From assembly GCA_020353055.1 (NCBI GenBank), contig CP070686.1, positions 970,218 to 1,034,217 on the forward strand: DNA of 64,000 bases, in the 5' to 3' direction. Each line of letters starts with the position of its first letter. The first letter of the stretch is position 1. The position numbers and the translations under genes are program-made. The notes beneath the pieces were generated by a model, which did not search any database, was not told the origin of the DNA, and saw nothing but the letters and a program-made list of their open reading frames with translations. Positions 15,593-24,148 of the stretch are shown piece by piece. Source of the stretch: Caldifarciminota bacterium. Lineage in GTDB: Bacteria; Hydrothermota; Tepidihabitantia; SM23-42.

Positions 15593-18346
15593 ATGAGATA
15601 TTTTTTATGTTTTCTGATCGCTGGGAGTGTTTTAATCGCTGCGAATATAAAACCAGACGATTTCCCAGGGATGGACGTTGAAATAAACCCTGCAGGCACA
15701 CGGTTTGTCACCAATCCGTCAGGCAATACCGACCCGCTGAAGAACACGACCGATTTCTGTGGAAATCAACGCGCCGAAGTCGTATGGGTAGATCGAAATC
15801 ACCAAAACGCCGTCGCACAACACACGGCCATCGCCGGCGACGGTATGTGGATACAAGCAGGATGGTACCTGAACAACGAAAGGACAAACTTGTATCGCAC
15901 GCTGGGCACAAACACACCGCTTTGGTCTTTCCCGCTGCCTGCCGCCGATTGGTTCATCTCGACCGATGTGTCGATGAACGGCGAAGGGATCGGCGCCCTG
16001 GCTGACGGTGAAGCATGCTACGGCTTCTCATCGGCCAGTGCGGCACCGAATTGGACCTACAGTCTGCCATTGGGATTCAACTACTCTTCCAGTGCGCAAG
16101 GACCGACGATATGCATAACCGATGACGGTTCGGTCTACGCCGCCCTTGCACAGCAGGCCGATGAAGGCCGCCTATACCTTTTTGACGCTTCTGGAGACAC
16201 GATCCGCACGTTCAGTTTCAATCCTACGCTTGGCATCTACGGCATCGACATGGCCCCTGATGGTTCGGTAATCTGCGTATCCACATACAATGCCATATAT
16301 GTTTTCAACGCAGATGGTTCGCGCCGTGATTCAATTACACAATACGGCCAAACACCGGCAAAGATCTCAGCCGACGGGAAGTATCTGGTAAAAGGTGACT
16401 TCTACACACGCGTGTACCTCTATCGGTGGAACGGCACCAGTTACGATCAGGTCTGGCAGTATCCCACCGGTCATCCCTGGGTTGCCTCGGTGGCGATTTC
16501 AGACGATGGTTCAACGATAATGGCCGGAACATATCAGTACAGCCCGAGCAATTCCGGCAAGGTCTTGCTATTCGACTCCTCATCTGCAACGCCCCTCTGG
16601 GAATACAGCCAATACGGCGATTATGTTCCAACCTGTGCGCTCAGCGAGGATGGTTCACGCGCCGTTGCCGGCTCGTGGGGGCAGTACAACGCTACATTCG
16701 GTGACGTACTGACCGTCTTTGACCGTAATTCTTCGACGCCGATCTTTCAACTTTTAGATGATATCGATGAACCCGGCTCGATTTTTTCCGTGGACATATC
16801 CAAAGATGGCTCATTCATAACGGCCAGTGGCAAAGCCGTCCATGCCCGTCAATTCGGAAATGGTGGTGAGGTCTATGCAATACGCATGCTCGATCCTTTG
16901 AGTAATGATGTCGGCATTGAAAGAATCAATGCGCCGACGCCCTTCTTGCAGGTCGGACAAACCCTCACACCGCAGGTAGTAGTGCGTAATTACGGAACGC
17001 AAACTGCGGGTTTCAATACTGTATGCTACATCCGCGACTCACTCGCCCAGATCTTGTTCGCTGATACGTCAACGGTAAGCGGACTCGCTGGCGGGTCGAG
17101 CACAACAGTCAGTTTCTCACCCACCTGGGATGTACCATCATACGGACGCTATCTGACAACGATGTTCACCACGCTACCCGGCGATGAGTTTCCGCAGAAT
17201 GATACGCTGGCGCAGGGCAGCATCTGCTTCCACGATGGTGCGGTTACCGGTATTTCTTATCCTTTCTTCGAAATCACCCTTAACTACACGAACGCCCCCC
17301 GAGTTACTGTCGCGAACCACGGAAGTTATGCAGAGCAGATGGCTGTAGCATGCGAAATTTACGACGGCGTGGGCGCCCTCGTCTACAACGGAAGCGGACA
17401 ATGTTATCTCAATCCCTTGGAATCACAGCTCGTAAATATCGCACCCAGCTGGAGTCCTTCCGATACCGGATTATACGGTGTGTATTTCTTCACCGAGGTC
17501 ACGGACGATTACGTGCCATCCAACGACACGATGACGACGAACTCTTGTGCAACAACCGAGATACTTTATGATGACGGCCTTCTGGATACTTACGGTTATG
17601 TATCCACCACGTTTGCCGACAACAAATTTGCCGAAAAGATGATCCCGTGCTTGTCGCCACCATACTACATCACTCAGATTCGCTTCTACAGCAGCAGCAC
17701 CGATCCTATAGCCGTATCACTGAACAAGGATTCTCTCGGTTTACCTGGATTAGATCCGTCGTACCATCTGTCACCGCTCGATACTGTCGGTGCAGCAGGA
17801 TCGGGCTGGGCTGTTAATGAATATACCACGCCGATACAGATGACGACCAGCGAGCCCTTCTGGATGGTACTGCACTGGCTGTCCGGCTCGCCCAACGCAC
17901 CCTATGTCGGTATGGACAATACTCAGCCGTTGGATAATCTCTCATACTGGTATTGGACGGATCCTGGTAGTCCTGGCTGGCACGCCTGGGTAACGTATGA
18001 CTTCATGATGAGGGTCATGACGGCGAGCGAGGTTGGCATCGAGTCATGGGACAACAAGTCGTTCAGCAAGTTCATGCTGCTGGCGCCAAGCCCAAATCCA
18101 TTTGTGAGCAATCTCAAGATAAGTTTCTCGGTGCCGCGCAACGGTCTATTCTCAATGAAAGCATATGATATCGCGGGAAGGTTAGTTGCCAATATCATCG
18201 ACAAAAACTTCGCCGCGGGCGAACATGAAGTAATCTGGAACGGCATCGACGATAACGGTCGCAACATTTGTTCGGGAATATATTTCCTGAAGGCTAGTTA
18301 TGAAAACGAGACAGTGACCCGCAAGGTGATCCTGCTCGCCGATTAG
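15593..18346 (+). CDS. Large secreted beta-propeller protein with C-terminal sorting domain
   Basis: 917 residues from ATG 15593. The frame is open back to 15566, but that ATG overlaps the -10 box and precedes the ribosome site GGGAGG. Signal peptide MRYFLCFLIAGSVLIA. Residues about 60-430 hold a WD40/PQQ-like propeller with repeated ISDDGSTIMAGT, LSEDGSRAVAGS and ISKDGSFITASG strands. About 440-660 look like Ig/CARDB-type beta-sandwich domains (VVVRNYGTQTAGF, VTVANHGSYAEQ). The C-terminus is a FlgD/Por-type sorting tail (SPNPFVSNLKISF, YDIAGRLV, WNGIDDNGRN, CSGIYFLKA, KVILLAD). Probably a cell-surface protein; ligand unknown. It shares a divergent promoter region with the G-D-D repeat protein. 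Confidence 0.82.
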   Translation: MRYFLCFLIAGSVLIAANIKPDDFPGMDVEINPAGTRFVTNPSGNTDPLKNTTDFCGNQRAEVVWVDRNHQNAVAQHTAIAGDGMWIQAGWYLNNERTNLYRTLGTNTPLWSFPLPAADWFISTDVSMNGEGIGALADGEACYGFSSASAAPNWTYSLPLGFNYSSSAQGPTICITDDGSVYAALAQQADEGRLYLFDASGDTIRTFSFNPTLGIYGIDMAPDGSVICVSTYNAIYVFNADGSRRDSITQYGQTPAKISADGKYLVKGDFYTRVYLYRWNGTSYDQVWQYPTGHPWVASVAISDDGSTIMAGTYQYSPSNSGKVLLFDSSSATPLWEYSQYGDYVPTCALSEDGSRAVAGSWGQYNATFGDVLTVFDRNSSTPIFQLLDDIDEPGSIFSVDISKDGSFITASGKAVHARQFGNGGEVYAIRMLDPLSNDVGIERINAPTPFLQVGQTLTPQVVVRNYGTQTAGFNTVCYIRDSLAQILFADTSTVSGLAGGSSTTVSFSPTWDVPSYGRYLTTMFTTLPGDEFPQNDTLAQGSICFHDGAVTGISYPFFEITLNYTNAPRVTVANHGSYAEQMAVACEIYDGVGALVYNGSGQCYLNPLESQLVNIAPSWSPSDTGLYGVYFFTEVTDDYVPSNDTMTTNSCATTEILYDDGLLDTYGYVSTTFADNKFAEKMIPCLSPPYYITQIRFYSSSTDPIAVSLNKDSLGLPGLDPSYHLSPLDTVGAAGSGWAVNEYTTPIQMTTSEPFWMVLHWLSGSPNAPYVGMDNTQPLDNLSYWYWTDPGSPGWHAWVTYDFMMRVMTASEVGIESWDNKSFSKFMLLAPSPNPFVSNLKISFSVPRNGLFSMKAYDIAGRLVANIIDKNFAAGEHEVIWNGIDDNGRNICSGIYFLKASYENETVTRKVILLAD

Positions 18347-18348
18347 AT

Positions 18349-19569
18349 CTATTTCAATTCTAAGAGCAGGCGTTGGGCCGCATCATCTAACGCCTGCCGA
18401 GGATTTCGTTCAAGCCTCATCGCCTCCTCTATCGCGTCGTTGAGGTAGATACGGCCGGCGAACCATTCTTTGGTTTTTGGTTCGGTCCGGGCGAAATCGA
18501 GCTGAGCGACAATCCTCTCATAAGCCGGGTTATCGTCAACGAATTTCTCATAAGCCTCAGTCTTGGTGACGCTGCGTCTTGTTGGTAAGTAGTAACTCGC
18601 TTCGGTCCAACGCATCTGGTTTTCGGGTTGTAAAAACCATTTTATGAATTCCCACGCCAACTCTTTCTCGGCCCTGCTCGCTTTATTGAACATGCCGATG
18701 TTCGTTCCGGCAATTACGATGGCCTGAACCTTTCCTTGAGGAAAAGGTGCCACACCGATCTCGAACTGGACCTTTCCTTTCATGAATGCCCACGAGACTA
18801 TCGATGCGGGAATCATCACAACGTTTCCGGAAAGAAATTCATCCTGCCGTTGAAAACCCGGATTCAAGTAAAATAGACTATCCCTGACAAGAGCTGTGAG
18901 GTATTCAATGACACCGGTACCTTCTGGCGAGTTGAAGGCTGGTTTACGGTTCGCCTCATCAAAGAGTATGCCACCCTGTTGATACAGCATTGTCGAAAAG
19001 TACCACACGTCGAGCGGCCAGGATGTTGGCCAAACACCTCCTTCCCTGATGCGCAAACAAACCTGTCTGAACTCTGCCCAATCCACCGGGAACGAATCAA
19101 TATCATACGCATCGAACAACTCTGTATTGTAATAGAAAACAGGAACACTCTTGTTGAATGGTAAAGTCACCAGAAGTGTATCATAGGTATTGTCTTCAAT
19201 GAATACGGGAAAGAAATCGTCCAAATTGAATGCCGGTTCAGCGCGGACGAATTCGGTCAATGGCACCAATTCGCCGGCCCGTAGAAATTGATCGGTCCAG
19301 GATTCGTACATCTGGGCAATGACAGGTGGATCGTTTGACGCAATCGCGCCCATGAGCTTTTGCGCAAGGACATCATACGAACCCATGTGCACCCCGCGAA
19401 CCTCGCCCTCGGGATGCAACTTGTTGAAATCATCAATCATTTCGGTTAGACGACGGCCCAAAGGACCGCCCATTACATGCCAGAAATCAACCACCACCGC
19501 GTGTTCTTCCTTGCAGCCCCCAATTAACAGCAAGAAAACAACCAATGATATGTATACTCTGCTATTCAT
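18349..19569 (-). CDS. Extracellular solute-binding lipoprotein (ABC sugar type, family 1)
   Basis: 406 residues. The lipobox LLIGGC (Cys19) marks an outer-leaflet or periplasmic lipoprotein. The body matches maltose/glycerol-3-phosphate-type binding proteins: VDFWHVMGG start, the DPPVIAQMYESW and GELVPLTEF segments and the late ELAWEFIKWFLQPENQ motif. By family it would capture a carbohydrate or glycerol phosphate for an ABC importer, but no permease or ATPase gene is nearby. It lies 31 bp after the peptidase/Omp85-like gene, in the same direction and probably on one message, without an obvious ribosome site. Confidence 0.85.
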   Translation of the reverse strand: MNSRVYISLVVFLLLIGGCKEEHAVVVDFWHVMGGPLGRRLTEMIDDFNKLHPEGEVRGVHMGSYDVLAQKLMGAIASNDPPVIAQMYESWTDQFLRAGELVPLTEFVRAEPAFNLDDFFPVFIEDNTYDTLLVTLPFNKSVPVFYYNTELFDAYDIDSFPVDWAEFRQVCLRIREGGVWPTSWPLDVWYFSTMLYQQGGILFDEANRKPAFNSPEGTGVIEYLTALVRDSLFYLNPGFQRQDEFLSGNVVMIPASIVSWAFMKGKVQFEIGVAPFPQGKVQAIVIAGTNIGMFNKASRAEKELAWEFIKWFLQPENQMRWTEASYYLPTRRSVTKTEAYEKFVDDNPAYERIVAQLDFARTEPKTKEWFAGRIYLNDAIEEAMRLERNPRQALDDAAQRLLLELK

Positions 19570-19600
19570 TGAGTACTGGAAAAATGGAGTTACTCGAAGA

Positions 19601-22411
19601 TCACCAATCTGGGCTCAGAGTCAAATAGAATTTCCACTCCGAACGCAAATTATCCTCGGGTGTGTTATAGTATTCGTACCAGCCGTTCAAGTTGTGCGCC
19701 CGCGCAAAATCCAACCTGAATATTATGTACATGAAAGTGAATCTCAAACCAGCACCGACCCCAAGTTTAAGGTCTTTTAAACGGAAACCACCATCGGTTT
19801 CATAGAGTTTGAAAGAATCTGTGTACACTGCTCCAAAATCGGCGAAAATGTCCGCGCGGATGTTCCTGATCTCAAGCGGTAGCGGAAAAGCGATGTTCAA
19901 CCGATCTATGAATGGAAAACGAAGCTCCAGGTTAAGAAACCCTATCTTGTTGCCGGTGAATGCGTAATAGTCGTAGCCCCGGAGGGAATAGGGTCCTCCG
20001 ATCGACCAATAGTCAAGGTTCTCGCCGAAACTGCCGGCGAGTACCAAGCGTGATGCAAAACTCACGCGGGACGATAATCCAAAATACCTGCGATAATCGA
20101 TAATCGCACTCTTGAGATCTTTGCTACTCAACAACGTAGCATAACCTCCTATCCGGAAACGCCTGCCATCATGTGGCCCGAGCGGCCCGTACTTTATGTT
20201 GTCAAAAACCAGGGCAATCTCCGGGTAGAAAAAATTAAAATTCTCGGTCTCGGAAAAACTGGAACGATAAAAGGGGAAATAATCCAGCCACCGCGTTTCG
20301 TAAAGCTTATACGCGTACAAACCCAACTCAACCCTGAAAAACCGATTAAGAGGATACTGAATAGCACCGCCCAATCCTAAATAGCGCCACTCCAGGAGAT
20401 CATATCCTTCGGAGAAGTAATTCAGATATTGAAAGATCGACGCGCCGAAATCGGTTCGCTTTTTCAGATACCAGTAATTGATAAATATATCAGAACTCAG
20501 AATGCTACCGTAGAAATTGGAGGCGAATTGAAAATGATGATTACCCAGTATGTCGCTGACCCCGATCTGCCCCACACCGGAAAAACCCAGTACCGAGAAG
20601 TACTCGGCGCTCGCCGAGAAGTAATCAAAAGTGAATTTCGGCCTGTATTTCCTGATGTCATCCTCATCAAGGGGTTCCGGCGCATAATAATCACCCTGTG
20701 CAATTACGGTGCTATCATTTGGCGTGTACTCGAGCATCTTGGTCAGTGGATCTTTCACGATACAGACATCATATCCATAATCATTGTAATAGGAAAAAGC
20801 AATCTTACTGCCATCCGTCGAAATTGAAGGATAGTAGATCCCGCTGAAGACATCGGTTCTCTTAGTGACCCTTCCCTCTTCCATTGAGTAATAGTAGAGG
20901 TTATATGCCGAATCATAATCAGCAACAAAAAAGATGCCACCATCAGCAGCGAAAGTTGGCGACGCGAGATATTCTGAACGCGGGGAGATTCGCATAAGTT
21001 CACCATGGTCATATAGAAACAAAGCATGCTGGCCGTAGTAATAATCCTCATTCGAATCGGGACGGTCAGAAATAAAAGTGATCATATCATCAGAAAGGAT
21101 GTCCGGATCACTCTCCGAATATATATCATTCGTAACATTCTCAATAATGCCTGTCTCGATATCACATACATAGATATCCGAATACGAATCCTTCAGGCCG
21201 GTAAAAATGATCTTTTTACCATCCGGGCTGAACCTCGGCGCATAGATACCGGTAAGGTCGAATTCCAGACGCTTGTGCACATCCCCGTTCGTGGCACTAA
21301 CGACGTACAGCACGTCATTACCGCGGGATTTTGCAGCGAAAGCAATGTAAGCACCGTCGCGCGACCATGACAAACCACCATGATACAGATGCAATCCCTC
21401 GTAGCCCGAGGAGTATGCTGATTTCACCAATTTGCCTATTAGTCTCCCGTCGATACTTGAAACAACCAAGATCTGCGCGGTACCGCCTCGATCGCTGATG
21501 AAGGCAATCTTATCACCGTTCGGCGATATTGCCGTCGATACATTATAGAACGAATTCGTCTTCTTGTGGTCGTAGATGATACGGCCAAAGTTATCGAAAT
21601 AATCCAGTTCATCAACCTCTGGCCAATACTGCATCTGATAGTATCTGAGCCAGCGTTTGTTGAACTCTTCAGGCGTCACACCGAACGCAGCCATGAACGC
21701 AGGCTCAAGATTTCGCTTCATCTTCATGAGATGGAGAAATTCTCCGACCTTTTCCCGACCATACTTGTCGGCAACATATCTATAGAACGCCTGACCTTCT
21801 TTGTAGACGATCCAACCTCCGTAGCCACCGAGTGAATAGATAGGGATGAGTTTGTTATTGATCACCAAATCTCTAATGTATATGTCGGCATCAACGTCCC
21901 AACCCTGCGACATGAATTCACAATGTCCTTCAAAAACCCACAAGGGTATTGAGTAGAGTATATCACCGCTGAAAATCGCCTCCAGGCGCGAAGGAAAGAA
22001 TATCGTGAATTGAAAAATATGGGTCAATTCATGAACCAAAATATGTCGAAATTCCTCGTAATCTCCGGTAAAAGGTACAACCATTCGGTTCTTCAATATT
22101 TCGGAAAAGCCGCCCGTGGCTTCTTCGATAAGTTCTAACAGAATATTCGTTTGAGAAAAATCGTTTGGTGAATTGTATATTACTGCCGGTATCGTGAAAT
22201 CGATCTCCATGCCCAATTCCTCACTGAGCATAGTATAACCATCCTCGAGGATAATCTCAGCAAATGCTGCGAGTTCATCGCAGCCTTCATAGAAATAGAT
22301 ATCAAAATGCTCTGTTCCGAGGACACGGAAATCGAAGTCTTTGTATTGTATTTTGTTCTGACCAAAGTACTGCGTAAAGATCATTAATCCAAATATCATA
22401 ATGGAATTCAT
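19601..22411 (-). CDS. Outer-membrane fusion: gluzincin-like peptidase, TolB-like propeller, Omp85-like barrel
   Basis: 936 residues, three modules. Residues about 25-290 resemble peptidase MA-like/M1-type domains, with a zinc motif HELTH (127-131) and a downstream WVFEGHCEF that supplies glutamate (161 or 165), so the site looks intact. About 300-590 are WD40-like PD40/TolB propeller repeats (ISPNGDKIAFISDRGG, FSPDGKKIIFTG, ISTDGSKIAFSYY). About 600-936 form an outer-membrane beta-barrel with the Omp85-superfamily loop-6 signature GGPYSLRGY (SLRGY 809-813), ending in alternating strands and a terminal aromatic residue (Trp). A hydrophobic start provides the signal. Peptidase and propeller should lie in the periplasm below the barrel or outside it. 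Function unknown; handling of cell-surface polypeptides is a guess. Leaderless message. Confidence 0.82.
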   Translation of the reverse strand: MNSIMIFGLMIFTQYFGQNKIQYKDFDFRVLGTEHFDIYFYEGCDELAAFAEIILEDGYTMLSEELGMEIDFTIPAVIYNSPNDFSQTNILLELIEEATGGFSEILKNRMVVPFTGDYEEFRHILVHELTHIFQFTIFFPSRLEAIFSGDILYSIPLWVFEGHCEFMSQGWDVDADIYIRDLVINNKLIPIYSLGGYGGWIVYKEGQAFYRYVADKYGREKVGEFLHLMKMKRNLEPAFMAAFGVTPEEFNKRWLRYYQMQYWPEVDELDYFDNFGRIIYDHKKTNSFYNVSTAISPNGDKIAFISDRGGTAQILVVSSIDGRLIGKLVKSAYSSGYEGLHLYHGGLSWSRDGAYIAFAAKSRGNDVLYVVSATNGDVHKRLEFDLTGIYAPRFSPDGKKIIFTGLKDSYSDIYVCDIETGIIENVTNDIYSESDPDILSDDMITFISDRPDSNEDYYYGQHALFLYDHGELMRISPRSEYLASPTFAADGGIFFVADYDSAYNLYYYSMEEGRVTKRTDVFSGIYYPSISTDGSKIAFSYYNDYGYDVCIVKDPLTKMLEYTPNDSTVIAQGDYYAPEPLDEDDIRKYRPKFTFDYFSASAEYFSVLGFSGVGQIGVSDILGNHHFQFASNFYGSILSSDIFINYWYLKKRTDFGASIFQYLNYFSEGYDLLEWRYLGLGGAIQYPLNRFFRVELGLYAYKLYETRWLDYFPFYRSSFSETENFNFFYPEIALVFDNIKYGPLGPHDGRRFRIGGYATLLSSKDLKSAIIDYRRYFGLSSRVSFASRLVLAGSFGENLDYWSIGGPYSLRGYDYYAFTGNKIGFLNLELRFPFIDRLNIAFPLPLEIRNIRADIFADFGAVYTDSFKLYETDGGFRLKDLKLGVGAGLRFTFMYIIFRLDFARAHNLNGWYEYYNTPEDNLRSEWKFYLTLSPDW

Positions 22412-22417
22412 ACAATA

Positions 22418-22445
22418 ATTATACTCAGACCCCCATACGTGTCAA
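22418..22445 (-). promoter_or_regulatory. Leaderless promoter of the peptidase/Omp85-like gene
   Basis: TTGACA (22445-22440), 16-bp spacer, TATAAT (22423-22418), 6 nt to ATG 22411. Divergent from the promoter at 22452-22479, with 6 bp between the two -35 boxes. Confidence 0.9.
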
Positions 22446-22451
22446 CGGTCG

Positions 22452-22479
22452 TTGACTCACTATCTGCGATTTGTATAAT
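22452..22479 (+). promoter_or_regulatory. Leaderless promoter of the LpxH-like gene
   Basis: TTGACT (22452-22457), 16-bp spacer, TATAAT (22474-22479), 6 nt to ATG 22486. It fixes the start at 22486 rather than the in-frame ATG 22471, which lies upstream of the -10 box. Confidence 0.9.
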
Positions 22480-22485
22480 AGAACG

Positions 22486-23178
22486 ATGCACGTCTTCATA
22501 AGCGACGCCCACATACGTACCGACAACAGCGAGCGCTGCCGAATGCTCCTCAGATTCCTCGATGAAATGCGACCACATCTTACAGATCTGTATATTTTGG
22601 GTGATCTGTTCGAAATTTGGTTCGAGTATAGTCTCGTCTTCCCGAAAGACTATTTCCAACCACTTGCCGCTTTTCATAATATACTGAATGACGGCAAGAA
22701 AATCCACTACGTGTTGGGTAATCATGAGATAACAATAGGAAATTTCCTAAGCAATTTTGGTTTTATCGTACACCGGGGACCAACTGTTTTTGATATCGAC
22801 GGCCGGCGCGTACTACTCGCTCACGGAAATACCATCGACAAGCGCCTCTGGACATCCTTCTGGGAAAATCTGTTGACCTCGAGGCTGAATCATATGCTCT
22901 TTCGTCTGCTCCATCCCGACCTCGGTATTTCACTCGCCCAGTCAATCGCTCGCTTTTCCCGAAGGCAACCTCCGAGCAAGAGACTGATGGGCATGTTGGA
23001 GAATTACGCCATGCGTCGGTTGAATGATGTCGATATCGTAATTCTCGCTCATTCACACAGCCCGGTTTTCAAGAAGATCCTGCCTAACAAATACTACATC
23101 AATGCTGGAGATTGGGTCACTCACTTCTCTTACGTAACAATCGACGGCGATAGAATATCCTTGAAGTACTTCAAGTGA
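22486..23178 (+). CDS. UDP-2,3-diacylglucosamine hydrolase-like metallophosphoesterase
   Basis: 230 residues from ATG 22486. Calcineurin-like phosphoesterase of the LpxH group, which cuts UDP-2,3-diacylglucosamine to lipid X in lipid A synthesis. The metal-site motifs are present in order: SDAH at the N-terminus, GDLFEIW, GNHE, then LAHGN and the late HSHSP. Classical LpxH has GNRDF at the third motif; GNHEI here is closer to related LpxH-like enzymes, so the substrate is likely but not proven. It stands alone, facing a patatin-type gene. Confidence 0.82.
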   Translation: MHVFISDAHIRTDNSERCRMLLRFLDEMRPHLTDLYILGDLFEIWFEYSLVFPKDYFQPLAAFHNILNDGKKIHYVLGNHEITIGNFLSNFGFIVHRGPTVFDIDGRRVLLAHGNTIDKRLWTSFWENLLTSRLNHMLFRLLHPDLGISLAQSIARFSRRQPPSKRLMGMLENYAMRRLNDVDIVILAHSHSPVFKKILPNKYYINAGDWVTHFSYVTIDGDRISLKYFK

Positions 23179-23257
23179 ACAAGATACGTCCGTTACGCTG
23201 GTGATATTCCTGGCAATATGATAAGTGCGATGCGTTTATGATTATTGCCGAGTATTA

Positions 23258-24148
23258 TTAGAAGAGATGCTTTTTCAACCTTTTTCCGAGTCGATAGCGG
23301 AATGATGTAATCGATCTTATCTCATCGATATTTCGCAGGGCCGCTTCCCGCCCACGTTCGATCAATGCATCGATCGAATTGAAGTCTGCCCAGTGGAAGC
23401 CGTGAACATCGGGCACTATGCACAGATCTGCGTGGCCGAGAATAAGATGGTCAAGGTGATATTTCATGAACGAATAGGATCGCTGATTTATCTGAAATCC
23501 TGTATTCGGCTCACCCTGAAAGCTCGGACGTTTATTCAAGTAGACAGCAAGCACAATACTGGCGCCCATGCTACGTAATGGCTCGACTGGAATGTTATCG
23601 ATGACCCCACCGTCGACGAGCAGCCGCTTCCCTTGAACAAAAGGAGGAAATATTCCTGGGATGGCGCAGCTTGCCCACACGGCGTCTGCGAGCGGGCCCT
23701 TTCGAAATATGACCTCTTCGCCACTTTGAATATCAAGTGCATTGCATGCGAATTTGAGCATGCAATCGTCAAAACTATTTTCGCCGAAGACATCATGAAA
23801 TATCTTCTTGGTCGCTTCATATTTTGAATGTGATCGTTTGAACAATAACGAACCAAGATAGAATTTCTCGAAAACCTCATGTCTGAAGCGCTCGAAGATA
23901 TTTTCCGCGCTGGTGTAGAATTTGTCGAGTTCCAGGTTCCTGAATTCCTCCGATGCGATCATCAACCTGGCTTTCTCCTTCAATCCCTCCGCTGAGCCCT
24001 GCCGACTGTAAACTGCTCCAACGACCGAGCCGATTGAGGTACCGGCGACATAGGTCGGTTTTATCCCATTTTCTTCCAGGACTTCCAACACCCCCACATG
24101 AGCCAATCCTTTTGCTCCACCGCCGCCCAGGGCAATGCCAAAGCTCAT
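23258..24148 (-). CDS. Patatin-like phospholipase (RssA/YchK type)
   Basis: 296 residues. Serine-aspartate dyad lipid acyl hydrolase. The oxyanion motif GGGGAKG is at residues 8-14, the nucleophile Ser38 in GTSIG, and the catalytic Asp179 in VDGG. No signal peptide; cytosolic or membrane-associated. It ends the minus-strand operon HEAT protein-guaA-GGDEF and overlaps the GGDEF gene by 4 bp. The natural substrate is unknown. Confidence 0.9.
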   Translation of the reverse strand: MSFGIALGGGGAKGLAHVGVLEVLEENGIKPTYVAGTSIGSVVGAVYSRQGSAEGLKEKARLMIASEEFRNLELDKFYTSAENIFERFRHEVFEKFYLGSLLFKRSHSKYEATKKIFHDVFGENSFDDCMLKFACNALDIQSGEEVIFRKGPLADAVWASCAIPGIFPPFVQGKRLLVDGGVIDNIPVEPLRSMGASIVLAVYLNKRPSFQGEPNTGFQINQRSYSFMKYHLDHLILGHADLCIVPDVHGFHWADFNSIDALIERGREAALRNIDEIRSITSFRYRLGKRLKKHLF

